Shown here: in pieces, positions 1 through 5,550 of the stretch | How the letters are laid out: each line of letters opens with the position of its first letter | Position numbering within the stretch: position 1 is the stretch's first letter | NCBI GenBank assembly: GCA_018399865.1 | Contig: JAGYNL010000271.1 | Span: 1 to 5,883, forward strand | Direction: 5' to 3' | Length of the DNA stretch: 5,883 bases | Source of the DNA: Candidatus Bipolaricaulota bacterium | GTDB taxonomy: Bacteria > Bipolaricaulota > Bipolaricaulia > UBA7950 > UBA9294 | Notes under the pieces: generated by a model | Seen by the model: the letters and a program-made list of their open reading frames with translations, nothing else | Told to the model about the DNA's origin: nothing | The model's database searches: none | Made by a program: the position numbers and the translations under genes

Positions 1-99
1 GGCAGGCAAGCTGCGCACGCTACAAACCAACTCCATGCAACGTGACAGGCCCCAGTGGAGTAAGACTCCACGGGGCACGCAAGCTACCAGGCTACGTCA
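1..99 (+). repeat. Degenerate copy of the hairpin repeat family, downstream of the HAD gene
   Basis: Bases 1-24 match 3424-3447 with one mismatch and also match 3629-3652. Bases 50-75 form a hairpin: CCCC 50-53 with GGGG 72-75, a bulged A at 54, GTGGAG 55-60 with CTCCAC 66-71, and loop TAAGA 61-65. The same stem with a different loop (TAGTG) occurs at 3605-3630. Bases 74-99 look like a decayed version of the block found at 3629-3652. The element has the same orientation as the 3.4-3.7 kb copies and probably begins before the window. It lies just past the minus-strand HAD stop, so the GC-rich hairpin could also act as a 3' end structure for that operon, but no T-tract follows it. Its function is not known to me. 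Confidence 0.75.
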
Positions 100-102
100 A
101 CG

Positions 103-750
103 CTAGAAAGATGACTCAAGGAATTCGGGCAGCTCTTCCAGACTATGAATGTCGCCACCCTGATCATACCGAGAGATACTTATTGGGGTCAGGCCCGCTG
201 CCCTCGCCGCGCCTATGTCCTCAGGCCTGTCTCCTACATAGTAACCAATCTTGCCTTGTAGGCGCTTCATCATTTCCAGTAGCATCTCTGGTGCTGGTTT
301 AGCAGATCTCAGTGAAGCCAGAGTGTTGCCGCGGCCTAGCCAGACCCCGAATAGGCTGTCCAAGGAGAAATACTCGATAATGCGATCAACGACCAGTTGA
401 GGAGAGTTGGACACAACGCCTAAAGGATGTTTCTTTCTCAGTTTCCTTAGTACATCCACATCTGGAAAGAGCTGAATCTTTCCCTGGTCCAAAGCAGCAA
501 GCTTGTAGCTAACGTAATTCTCGTCGCGGTGTTTCCAAAACAATTCCGGGTCAGTAACTCCAAAGTTTTTGCACACTTCATTAGAATTATCGCGCATGCT
601 AGTGATGTATAAGCAGCGTATGTTCTCTTTAGTTGGCTCGATACCAAAATCAACAAGCGTGCGAGCGAAAGAATCATGAAACCATGTGTCTCCCGGACGA
701 TCCGAGTCAATGATGACCCCATCCATGTCAAAGCCAATGACAGTTGTCAT
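103..750 (-). CDS. HAD-superfamily hydrolase (phosphoglycolate phosphatase-like)
   Basis: Predicted cytoplasmic phosphatase of 215 residues in the haloacid dehalogenase superfamily. All four HAD motifs are visible: the nucleophile motif DMDGVI with Asp8 and Asp10, motif II VVSNS with Ser114, the motif III lysine Lys151 in AKPAPE, and motif IV GDRPED with Asp174 and Asp178. Residues about 15-95 form the helical cap. Overall layout recalls phosphoglycolate-phosphatase-like HADs, including forms I remember from haloarchaea, but the substrate cannot be read from the sequence. ATG at 750 is preferred over an in-frame TTG three bases upstream: GGAG lies 8 bases before the ATG, and the ATG shares one base with the TGA of the upstream dehydrogenase (TGATG), implying coupled translation. 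It is the last gene of a three-gene operon; a substrate linked to the dehydrogenase is possible but unproven. Confidence 0.9.
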   Translation of the reverse strand: MTTVIGFDMDGVIIDSDRPGDTWFHDSFARTLVDFGIEPTKENIRCLYITSMRDNSNEVCKNFGVTDPELFWKHRDENYVSYKLAALDQGKIQLFPDVDVLRKLRKKHPLGVVSNSPQLVVDRIIEYFSLDSLFGVWLGRGNTLASLRSAKPAPEMLLEMMKRLQGKIGYYVGDRPEDIGAARAAGLTPISISRYDQGGDIHSLEELPEFLESSF

Positions 751-1898
751 CAACTACTCTCCGATTTTTCAATATTTAAGCCGTGTTGCCTTAAGCCAGT
801 CAAGAACGGACCGACAGGAACACATGTTTCCTGAGGTATCGCGCCGCGCATGGTGATCTCTCCATGAGCAATCATCAGGGCTATCTGTGCGATGGGAAAC
901 CCGGTAGTTCGCATCATCGCCGAGAGGCCGGTGGATTCGTCGTAGTTGTCGATCATTTCGTATTTTATCTCACGCGGCTTCCCACCGATCTTTCCACGTG
1001 CGCTAACCCGCATCAGGACAACATCGGGATCGCCAAAAGACAAATGCTGAAGCAATAGGTTCACAGCTAGCAGGCGAGGGACAATGTCCACGCCGTCTAC
1101 CTGCTGTGGTTGGCTATCAAAGAATCCAAGATCTGACATTGCCTTAACCTTATCCAGATGGCCAGGATAGCGAATGGTTTTGTACTCTAGGTCGTTGACT
1201 TGTCCATGCAGTGTCAGAGGCAAGGTCGAACTGCCGCCAGATGTGTGAAATGCCTCCAGTTTTTCGTACGGAGAGGGAAATGAAATCTCTTCAAGCTCAC
1301 TAAGCGATGGGACACTAACTACATCTCCGTTTCGTAGCACCGTTGAGGGTTCCATGTATTCGTTGATCAGCCCATGCGGGGAAAAGACAATCTGATACCC
1401 AAGGGGGCCTTGCGGATGCTGCGGTAGGCCACCCACCCGGATTGACACACTGATTGCTTCATCGAGTTGTTCAACCGCTGACATAGCAAGTATGTTCACC
1501 AGTCCAGGCGCGAGACCGCAATCAGGAATGATGGTTACTCCAGCAGCTTGTGCTTGCTCATCCAGGGCTAACTCGCCAGCTACAATCCTGTTGTTACCTC
1601 CAAGATCGCAAAAAGAAACGCCGCTTTCAAGTGCCGCCTGCGCTAGATTAAGGTTGAAAAAGTAAGGGACAGCGCTTATAGCAACGTCTGCCCCTTCCAT
1701 TGCCTCCCGAACCGCGCGCGGTGCGCTGACATCTAGTCTGCGGGGTACAATTCTAGAGTCTCGAAGACGCTCAGCTATCGCTTGCGCACGAGAGACATCC
1801 CGATCAGCAACAATGACTTGCTCGACTTCTTTATCCGAAGCAACGTAGTGACAGATAGCTTGCCCCATCATCCCTGTACCAATAATGATCAACTTCAT
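750..1898 (-). CDS. Saccharopine dehydrogenase / lysine 6-dehydrogenase family oxidoreductase
   Basis: Predicted cytoplasmic NAD(P)-dependent oxidoreductase of 382 residues, in the family of saccharopine dehydrogenase and L-lysine 6-dehydrogenase. The N-terminal Rossmann fold shows the dinucleotide motif GTGMMG (residues 7-12) and an acidic residue at the end of the second strand (Asp32 in VADRD), which usually favours NAD over NADP. Further family signatures are ISAVPYF (74-80), CDLGG (97-101), PDCGLAPG (125-132), IRVGGLPQ (153-160), YKTIRYPGH (239-247) and MMRTTGFP (328-335). The open frame extends 18 codons further upstream, but the ATG at 1898 is chosen because AAAGGAGG sits 7 bases before it and the ATG overlaps the upstream TAA (TAATG). 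No other lysine-pathway gene is present, so whether it acts on lysine, saccharopine or another amino acid is unknown. Confidence 0.9.
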   Translation of the reverse strand: MKLIIIGTGMMGQAICHYVASDKEVEQVIVADRDVSRAQAIAERLRDSRIVPRRLDVSAPRAVREAMEGADVAISAVPYFFNLNLAQAALESGVSFCDLGGNNRIVAGELALDEQAQAAGVTIIPDCGLAPGLVNILAMSAVEQLDEAISVSIRVGGLPQHPQGPLGYQIVFSPHGLINEYMEPSTVLRNGDVVSVPSLSELEEISFPSPYEKLEAFHTSGGSSTLPLTLHGQVNDLEYKTIRYPGHLDKVKAMSDLGFFDSQPQQVDGVDIVPRLLAVNLLLQHLSFGDPDVVLMRVSARGKIGGKPREIKYEMIDNYDESTGLSAMMRTTGFPIAQIALMIAHGEITMRGAIPQETCVPVGPFLTGLRQHGLNIEKSESS

Positions 1899-2605
1899 TA
1901 CCATTCCTCCTTTATCATCTGCTCGAAACCCTCGCGTATCTCCCGTGGCCATTCATCCAAACTCCAAGAAAGTCCGCTGGATGTCAGGCAGAGATCGGCA
2001 ATAAGCCTGGCACTTGTTTCATGGTCTGTGGTTACCATAAAAGCAAACGCTCCGATCTCTTCAAGTTGCATGGTATGTGGGTTATCGGGGTTCACAAATC
2101 CACCCGAGGCCGTCCCGGAAGCAGCTCCTCTCAGACATAGTGTCTCATCCTGGAGACTTAGCAAAATATAAAGGGTGCCTTTGCCTACTGGTGCAGACTG
2201 AGAAGAAAAGTCAATTCCATCAGGTGAGATCTCAATCGCCCCATATAAGACGACATCTTCTCCTGAATCAAGAGATCCTCTCGACGTGAAGATCGCCCAC
2301 CCACTGCCAATCAGGGTATCGGTATTGCCAATAGCCTTGCCACTGAGCGTTCCGGCAGGGTTCAACTTGGAGACCACATCTCCAATGGCGAGATCAGCGT
2401 AAAGGCAAATACTTCCAAATATGTCGCTAGTTACCTCTGTTCCACGAAACCAAAGCACTGCCGACGCAGCAAAGTCACCATTTCCGCAAAGACTTGCCTG
2501 TGCCAAACCTTTTTCTGAAGGCTCTTCCTGCGCTAGGGTTATATCAGCATATACAAAACACATTCCAACAACGACCAGCACGAATACTACGGGTATGCGT
2601 TTCAC
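1898..2605 (-). CDS. Secreted protein of unknown function
   Basis: I do not recognise this 235-residue protein. It begins with a clear signal peptide: MKR, a hydrophobic core over residues about 4-19, then a likely signal peptidase I site after ITLA (Ala25). The mature part of about 210 residues is acidic and has no further obvious membrane span. It has four cysteines (in SLCGNG, SICLY, TLCLRG and DLCL) that could pair outside the cytoplasm. Alternating glycine and hydrophobic stretches in the middle (GSGWAIF, VVLYGAIEI, GTLYILLSL) suggest a beta-rich fold. The start is taken as GTG at 2605: AAAGGAGAGG precedes it at good spacing, and the signal peptide begins there. The alternative ATG at 2623 would put that ribosome site inside the gene. 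It is the first gene of the operon, overlapping the dehydrogenase by one base. Confidence 0.8.
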   Translation of the reverse strand: MKRIPVVFVLVVVGMCFVYADITLAQEEPSEKGLAQASLCGNGDFAASAVLWFRGTEVTSDIFGSICLYADLAIGDVVSKLNPAGTLSGKAIGNTDTLIGSGWAIFTSRGSLDSGEDVVLYGAIEISPDGIDFSSQSAPVGKGTLYILLSLQDETLCLRGAASGTASGGFVNPDNPHTMQLEEIGAFAFMVTTDHETSARLIADLCLTSSGLSWSLDEWPREIREGFEQMIKEEW

Positions 2606-2637
2606 AGCCTCTCCTTTGTCCATCTAGTAATAAAGGA

Positions 2638-2665
2638 AGTATACCAGGGAAGGGATAGTTGTTTA
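2638..2665 (-). promoter_or_regulatory. Candidate promoter for the three-gene minus-strand operon
   Basis: On the minus strand a TATACT -10-like box (plus coordinates 2638-2643, five of six consensus bases) is preceded by TAAACA (2660-2665, four of six) at 16-base spacing. This would start transcription near 2630, giving a leader of about 25 bases before the GTG at 2605. It is the best-looking promoter in the divergent region, but the assignment rests only on short hexamers. Confidence 0.4.
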
Positions 2666-2722
2666 AGGGAAACGACCTATTTGAAGCGGCAATTACTCCG
2701 CCCTTGTCTAGAATACGTCCGA

Positions 2723-2751
2723 TTGGTATCTTTGGGGCAGCTTGCAATATT
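2723..2751 (+). promoter_or_regulatory. Weak candidate promoter for the macro-domain gene
   Basis: TTGGTA (2723-2728) and AATATT (2746-2751), each four of six to consensus, are 17 bases apart and would give a short leader before the start at 2791. Apart from the two candidate promoters and the ribosome sites, I see no operator or inverted repeat that stands out in the divergent region 2606-2790. Confidence 0.25.
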
Positions 2752-2790
2752 GAGTACCAAAAAACTCAAAGGCAGCAGAGGAGAATTGCA

Positions 2791-3363
2791 ATGGCCAAAA
2801 TCGCCACGCGCCTAATTGGCAAAAAGCAACTTGTAGTTGTGCGTGGGGACATCACGAAACAAGATACTGAAGCCATTGTTAATGCTGCTAACTCTGGGCT
2901 TCGAGGTGGAGGAGGGGTTGATGGCGCAATCCACCGCGCAGCAGGAAGTGTTATCGATAGCGAGTGCAAAGCCTATATTGCAGAGCATGGTAAGCTGCCT
3001 GCAGGTAAGGCAATGTGGACTAGCGGAGGAAATCTGTTAGCAAAGTACGTCATCCATACCGTGGGCCCAGTGTATGAAACCGATGAAAAATCTCAACCGG
3101 TTCTTAGAAATGCATATCGAGAATCGCTGCGCGTTGCAGAAAACCTCGGCCTTGAGAGCATTTCGTTTCCAGCCATCAGCGCGGGCGTATACGGATATCC
3201 TTTAGATAGAGCGGCAGAAGTAGCGCTGAGCACGATTGATGACTGCCTAAGAAACGAAACAACCTCACTAAAGCTTGTGAAGATGGTCTGTTTCACGAAT
3301 TCTTCCTACGAAGCATTCCGTAAGACACTAGACAATCTAGACAAGATTGCAGGCACGAAATAG
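2791..3363 (+). CDS. Macro-domain protein, YmdB/MacroD-like (O-acetyl-ADP-ribose deacetylase / ADP-ribosyl hydrolase)
   Basis: A 190-residue stand-alone macro domain, close in length to E. coli YmdB. Family hallmarks appear in order: GDIT (19-22), NAAN (31-34), the ADP-ribose-binding loop GGGGVDGAIHRAAG (39-52) with the aspartate expected for MacroD-type hydrolysis, HTVGP (89-93), and the phosphate loop AISAGVYGYP (128-137). Proteins with this full set typically deacetylate O-acetyl-ADP-ribose or remove mono-ADP-ribose from acidic residues in the cytoplasm. The frame is open 44 codons further upstream, but the ATG at 2791 is preceded by GAGGAG (2778-2783) at 7-base spacing and the upstream part has no family similarity. 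It is transcribed alone, divergent from the minus-strand operon. No partner ADP-ribosyltransferase or sirtuin is visible, so its physiological substrate is open. Confidence 0.92.
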   Translation: MAKIATRLIGKKQLVVVRGDITKQDTEAIVNAANSGLRGGGGVDGAIHRAAGSVIDSECKAYIAEHGKLPAGKAMWTSGGNLLAKYVIHTVGPVYETDEKSQPVLRNAYRESLRVAENLGLESISFPAISAGVYGYPLDRAAEVALSTIDDCLRNETTSLKLVKMVCFTNSSYEAFRKTLDNLDKIAGTK

Positions 3364-3368
3364 AAATG

Positions 3369-3533
3369 AACGTGGTAGGGAAAACCTTAACGTGGCAGGC
3401 CTGTCTGCGTGCGGACACGCACAGGCAGGCAAGCTGCGCACACTACAACACACCGGTTGTGTAGCGTTGCACCTGGCGTGCAACGTTGCGATTTTAATTT
3501 TCTGTAGCGTTGGAGCTAGTCTCCGACGTTGCG
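3369..3533 (+). repeat. Hairpin repeat unit 1 (first copy of a 205-bp-offset duplication)
   Basis: This unit has four parts. A conserved block at 3376-3401 recurs identically at 3581-3606. A variable hairpin follows at about 3399-3426: GCCTG pairs with CAGGC, TGCGTG 3406-3411 pairs with CACGCA 3416-3421, loop CGGA, with a two-base TC bulge. A second conserved block at 3443-3476 recurs identically at 3648-3681 and contains the palindrome ACACACCGGTTGTGT. Last come two related hairpins, CGTTGCAC/GTGCAACG (3465-3485) and CGTTGGAG/CTCCGACG (3508-3528), both framed by GTAGCGTTG and ACGTTGCG. Small overlapping ORFs through the region resemble no protein and follow the repeats, so I treat it as non-coding. 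Function unknown; it may be a structured RNA, a 3' end element or a mobile non-coding repeat. Confidence 0.8.
3465..3503 (+). terminator. Possible rho-independent terminator for the macro-domain gene
   Basis: An eight-base-pair perfect stem (CGTTGCAC 3465-3472 with GTGCAACG 3478-3485, five-base loop) is followed after five bases by the T-rich run ATTTTAATTTTCT (3491-3503). It lies about 100 bases past the macro-domain stop. The gap between stem and T-run is longer than ideal, and the stem belongs to the repeat family, so a terminator role is an inference. Confidence 0.4.
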
Positions 3534-3570
3534 GGTTTAAGGCCATGAATGATGACGTGGCAAAGGATCC

Positions 3571-3698
3571 AACGTGGTGGTAGGGAAAACCTTAACGTGG
3601 CAGGCCCCAGTGGAGTAGTGCTCCACGGGGCAAGCAAGCTGCGCACGCTACAACACACCGGTTGTGTAGCGTTGCACCTGGTGGTGTGCAACGTTGGG
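3571..3698 (+). repeat. Hairpin repeat unit 2 (second copy, shortened, with a different hairpin)
   Basis: Same order of blocks as unit 1 at a constant 205-base offset. The variable slot here (3605-3630) holds a different hairpin of the same length: CCCC with GGGG and GTGGAG with CTCCAC around loop TAGTG, as at window position 50-75. The third hairpin (3670-3693) has stem CGTTGCAC/GTGCAACG with an eight-base loop instead of five. A three-base TGG insertion in the leading block also separates it from unit 1. The last hairpin module of unit 1 (3505-3533) is missing. The stretch 3534-3570 between units shows nothing I recognise. Confidence 0.8.
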
Positions 3699-3724
3699 GG
3701 GGCTGTGCAGACCTGGTTTGCCGT

Positions 3725-3822
3725 TATAATCAGCAGGATTTCTTCAGAAGAAACCTGCAGAGATGATCGATGCTAGGAGTTCTACATGGCGCTATCAGGC
3801 AGGTTTCTTGTAGGAGCAGATG
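3725..3822 (+). promoter_or_regulatory. moaA leader with mutually exclusive helices
   Basis: A TATAAT box is at 3725-3730, with no convincing -35 box. Three complementary arms follow: A (3733-3744), B (3748-3758) and C (3799-3809). A pairs with B as an 11-bp hairpin with one bulged A (3738) and a three-base loop. B pairs with C over 11 perfect base pairs, so only one helix can form at a time. C ends three bases before the Shine-Dalgarno site AGGAG (3812-3816) of moaA. This layout suits attenuation of translation, but I cannot tell a ligand or protein signal. If transcription starts about seven bases after TATAAT (near 3737), arm A would be partly cut off and B:C would dominate. Confidence 0.45.
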
Positions 3823-3842
3823 ATGAGCCAAAATATAGATAG
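3786..3842 (+). CDS. Short upstream ORF (18 codons) overlapping the moaA start
   Basis: ATG at 3786 is preceded by AGGAG (3775-3779) at six-base spacing and reads MALSGRFLVGADDEPKYR before TAG at 3840-3842. It is in a different frame from moaA and ends 17 bases past the moaA start codon. Arm C of the leader helix lies inside it, so a ribosome translating it would open the helix beside the moaA ribosome site and could support coupled initiation. The peptide has no recognisable family; it may be a leader peptide or chance. Confidence 0.35.
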   Translation: MALSGRFLVGADDEPKYR

Positions 3843-4806
3843 ATACGGCCGCTGGATAACCTACTTACGCATTTCGGTGACCGACCGATGCAATTTCCGT
3901 TGCATCTATTGCATGCCCGCCTCTGGTGTAAATTCACTTTCTCACACTGAGATTCTGCGTTACGAGGAGATTATTCGAGTTGCACGAGCTGCAGCTACGT
4001 TAGGGATTTCAAAGATCCGCCTTACCGGCGGGGAACCCCTAGTACGAGATGGATTGGTCAATCTTGTCCACGGTCTTTCACATATCGCCGGAATTAACGA
4101 GATCACACTAACAACCAACGGAGTTCTCCTTCCCCTATATGCTAAGGAGCTCGCTCATGCCGGTGTGGCGCGGGTAAACATCAGTCTCGACACGTTGCGC
4201 TCGGACCGCTTTCACCAGATAACCCGCGTGGGACATTTGGAGGAAACGCTTGCTGGAATCAAAGCGGCACAGGATGCCGGCCTGACCCCAATAAAGCTAA
4301 ATGCAGTGATTATGCGAGGGATAAACGATGACGAAGTTGCTAGTTTGGCCGCCATGTCAAGGCAAGGCTTTCAGGTACGTTTTATCGAATGGATGCCCAT
4401 TGGAAACGTGGATCAGGATTTTGAATCTCGCTTCATCTCTGCAGATGAGGTTCGCACTATTATAGAGGAGTCTATGGGCCCGTTGTTGCTGCTCCGACAA
4501 GAAGGGCCGTCGCGAGTGTACAGGCTTCCGGAGACCACTGGAGATAATGGGCAAGTGGGCTTTATCTCAACTTTTAGTAGCCCATTCTGTGCTACTTGCA
4601 ACAGGATACGATTGACGGCCGACGGGAAGATCCGCCCTTGCCTGCTCTCACCAATAGAGATAGATATGAAGGGGCCACTACGCGCAGGAGCAACCAGCAA
4701 AGATATTGAGAAGTTGCTGGTACTAGCAATAGGTAAAAAACCTCTTGCCCACGGTCTGGCAAAGGAGAGCCCGCACGACCGTGCGATGTCCCAAATAGGA
4801 GGTTGA
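3823..4806 (+). CDS. moaA: GTP 3',8-cyclase MoaA (radical SAM, molybdenum-cofactor synthesis)
   Basis: MoaA catalyses the first step of molybdenum-cofactor synthesis, radical-SAM rearrangement of GTP to 3',8-cyclo-7,8-dihydro-GTP. The 327-residue protein is full length for the family. The N-terminal radical-SAM cluster motif CxxxCxxC uses Cys23, Cys27 and Cys30 in TDRCNFRCIYCMP. TGGEP follows at 68-72. The second 4Fe-4S site, which binds GTP, uses Cys256, Cys259 and Cys273 in FCATCNRIRLTADGKIRPC. The C-terminal GG tail needed for activity in characterised MoaA proteins is present (MSQIGG). Two adjacent ATGs occur at 3820 and 3823; AGGAG (3812-3816) is only three bases from the first and six from the second, so 3823 is preferred. 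It lies one base upstream of moaC, whose ribosome site is encoded in the last codons here. Confidence 0.95.
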   Translation: MSQNIDRYGRWITYLRISVTDRCNFRCIYCMPASGVNSLSHTEILRYEEIIRVARAAATLGISKIRLTGGEPLVRDGLVNLVHGLSHIAGINEITLTTNGVLLPLYAKELAHAGVARVNISLDTLRSDRFHQITRVGHLEETLAGIKAAQDAGLTPIKLNAVIMRGINDDEVASLAAMSRQGFQVRFIEWMPIGNVDQDFESRFISADEVRTIIEESMGPLLLLRQEGPSRVYRLPETTGDNGQVGFISTFSSPFCATCNRIRLTADGKIRPCLLSPIEIDMKGPLRAGATSKDIEKLLVLAIGKKPLAHGLAKESPHDRAMSQIGG

Positions 4807-4807
4807 C

Positions 4808-5320
4808 ATGTCTCCAGAAGAATTGACACACATGGACAAGGAAGGGCGCGTGCGCATGGTTGACGTGAGCTCTAAGCCTGAAACGATGCGCTCCGCAACT
4901 GCCCGAGGAAGAATCACAATGTCCTCATCCACATGCCAGATGATTGCGGATAACAAGCTAAAAAAGGGCAACGTTCTTACTACAGCTCAAATAGCCGGAA
5001 TCATGGCAGCAAAGCAGACCAGCAAACTAATCCCGCTTTGTCATCCTATTGCATTAACTGATGTTCAGGTAAGGTTTTCCGTGCATACTGAGCTCGGCTC
5101 AATCGATATCGAGGCGACCGCAAAGTGCAAAGCCAGCACAGGGGTAGAGATGGAGGCATTGACAGCTGTATCAGTAGCTGCTTTAACAATCTACGACATG
5201 GCCAAAGCTGTGGAACGAACAATGAAGATAGAAGAGATACGCTTGGTTAAAAAGAGCGGAGGAAGAAGTGGAACCTTCTCGCGAGAAGGAGAATACGATG
5301 AGTTTCAAAAAGAAAAGTAG
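4808..5320 (+). CDS. moaC: Cyclic pyranopterin monophosphate synthase MoaC
   Basis: MoaC converts the MoaA product to cyclic pyranopterin monophosphate (cPMP), the second step of molybdenum-cofactor synthesis, acting in the cytoplasm as an oligomer. At 170 residues it is slightly longer than the usual 160. Family blocks are LTHMDKEGRVRMVDVS (6-21), KKGNVLTTAQIAGIMAAK (52-69, Lys53 matching E. coli Lys51), LIPLCHP (74-80, with the active-site His79), TGVEMEALTAVSVAALTIYD (111-130) and Lys133, equivalent to E. coli Lys131. One small deviation is DMAKAVE where DMCKAV is common. AGGAGG (4797-4802) lies five bases before the ATG, one base past the moaA stop, so the pair is clearly one operon. The C-terminal tail EYDEFQKEK overlaps the next ORF by 23 bases. 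Confidence 0.95.
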   Translation: MSPEELTHMDKEGRVRMVDVSSKPETMRSATARGRITMSSSTCQMIADNKLKKGNVLTTAQIAGIMAAKQTSKLIPLCHPIALTDVQVRFSVHTELGSIDIEATAKCKASTGVEMEALTAVSVAALTIYDMAKAVERTMKIEEIRLVKKSGGRSGTFSREGEYDEFQKEK

Positions 5321-5483
5321 CGCGATCAGCCTGCTTGGCCTTAAACATGGGTCTCCGGAAAAGAAAGCAGGCAAGCTTTTAGTATCCGGCAGATGTGGCC
5401 TTATGCAACCAAAGGGCAGTATAGCAGCAAGCCATTTGATGTCCACGACTATCTTTTGCTCCCTTATCGTTTTGAGATGGTAA
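5298..5483 (+). CDS. Small ORF of unknown function after moaC
   Basis: I do not recognise this 61-residue ORF. It is listed because AAGGAG (5286-5291) stands six bases before the ATG, an ideal ribosome site, and because it follows moaC with a 23-base overlap, as operon genes often do. The product starts MSFKKKSSAISLLGLKHG, is basic and lysine-rich in its first half, and ends with a hydrophobic, cysteine-containing stretch (STTIFCSLIVLRW). Another frame stays open from about 5342 to 5671 and contains the protein-like stretch KPFDVHDYLLLPYRFE (within about 5429-5476). The region could therefore be a frameshifted remnant of a longer gene. No cofactor-biosynthesis gene such as mogA, moaB or a MOSC protein could be matched to either frame. 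Confidence 0.35.
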   Translation: MSFKKKSSAISLLGLKHGSPEKKAGKLLVSGRCGLMQPKGSIAASHLMSTTIFCSLIVLRW

Positions 5484-5524
5484 CTTGTGGAGTTGAGTTG
5501 GGATGGATGCTGGTAAGAACGTAC

Positions 5525-5549
5525 CACGAAGAGCACGAAGCACACGAAG
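5525..5549 (+). repeat. Three 9-bp-spaced CACGAAG repeats before the GxxExxY gene
   Basis: CACGAAG occurs at 5525-5531, 5534-5540 and 5543-5549, a period of nine bases, ending one base before the ATG at 5551. From memory, similar CACGAAG strings are common beside GxxExxY genes in environmental bacteria, but I could not check this. The repeats occupy the place of the ribosome site, leaving only a weak purine stretch (GAAGA). Confidence 0.6.
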
Positions 5550-5550
5550 A

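Noticed and set aside
42..302. Plus-strand ORF of 86 codons antisense to the HAD gene
   Set aside because: Lies over the repeat and the 3' end of a gene with all four HAD motifs; no ribosome site or family resemblance.
2791..3363. DarG-type antitoxin of a DarTG system
   Set aside because: The protein is a single short YmdB-like macro domain with no C-terminal DarG extension, and no DarT toxin gene is adjacent.
3369..3698. CRISPR array
   Set aside because: Only two long units with identical interior blocks and hairpin variation; no short regular repeat-spacer pattern and no cas gene.
3347..3776. Two plus-strand ORFs of 78 and 75 codons across the repeats
   Set aside because: They share peptide segments only because the underlying DNA is duplicated; they overlap hairpins, lack good ribosome sites and resemble no protein.
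3731..3822. Canonical Moco riboswitch upstream of moaA
   Set aside because: The leader seems too short for the multi-helix Moco motif and I cannot see its conserved core; only the exclusive helices can be supported.
4413..4829. Minus-strand ORF of 138 codons
   Set aside because: Antisense to the cluster-binding C-terminal part of moaA, which is clearly coding on the plus strand.
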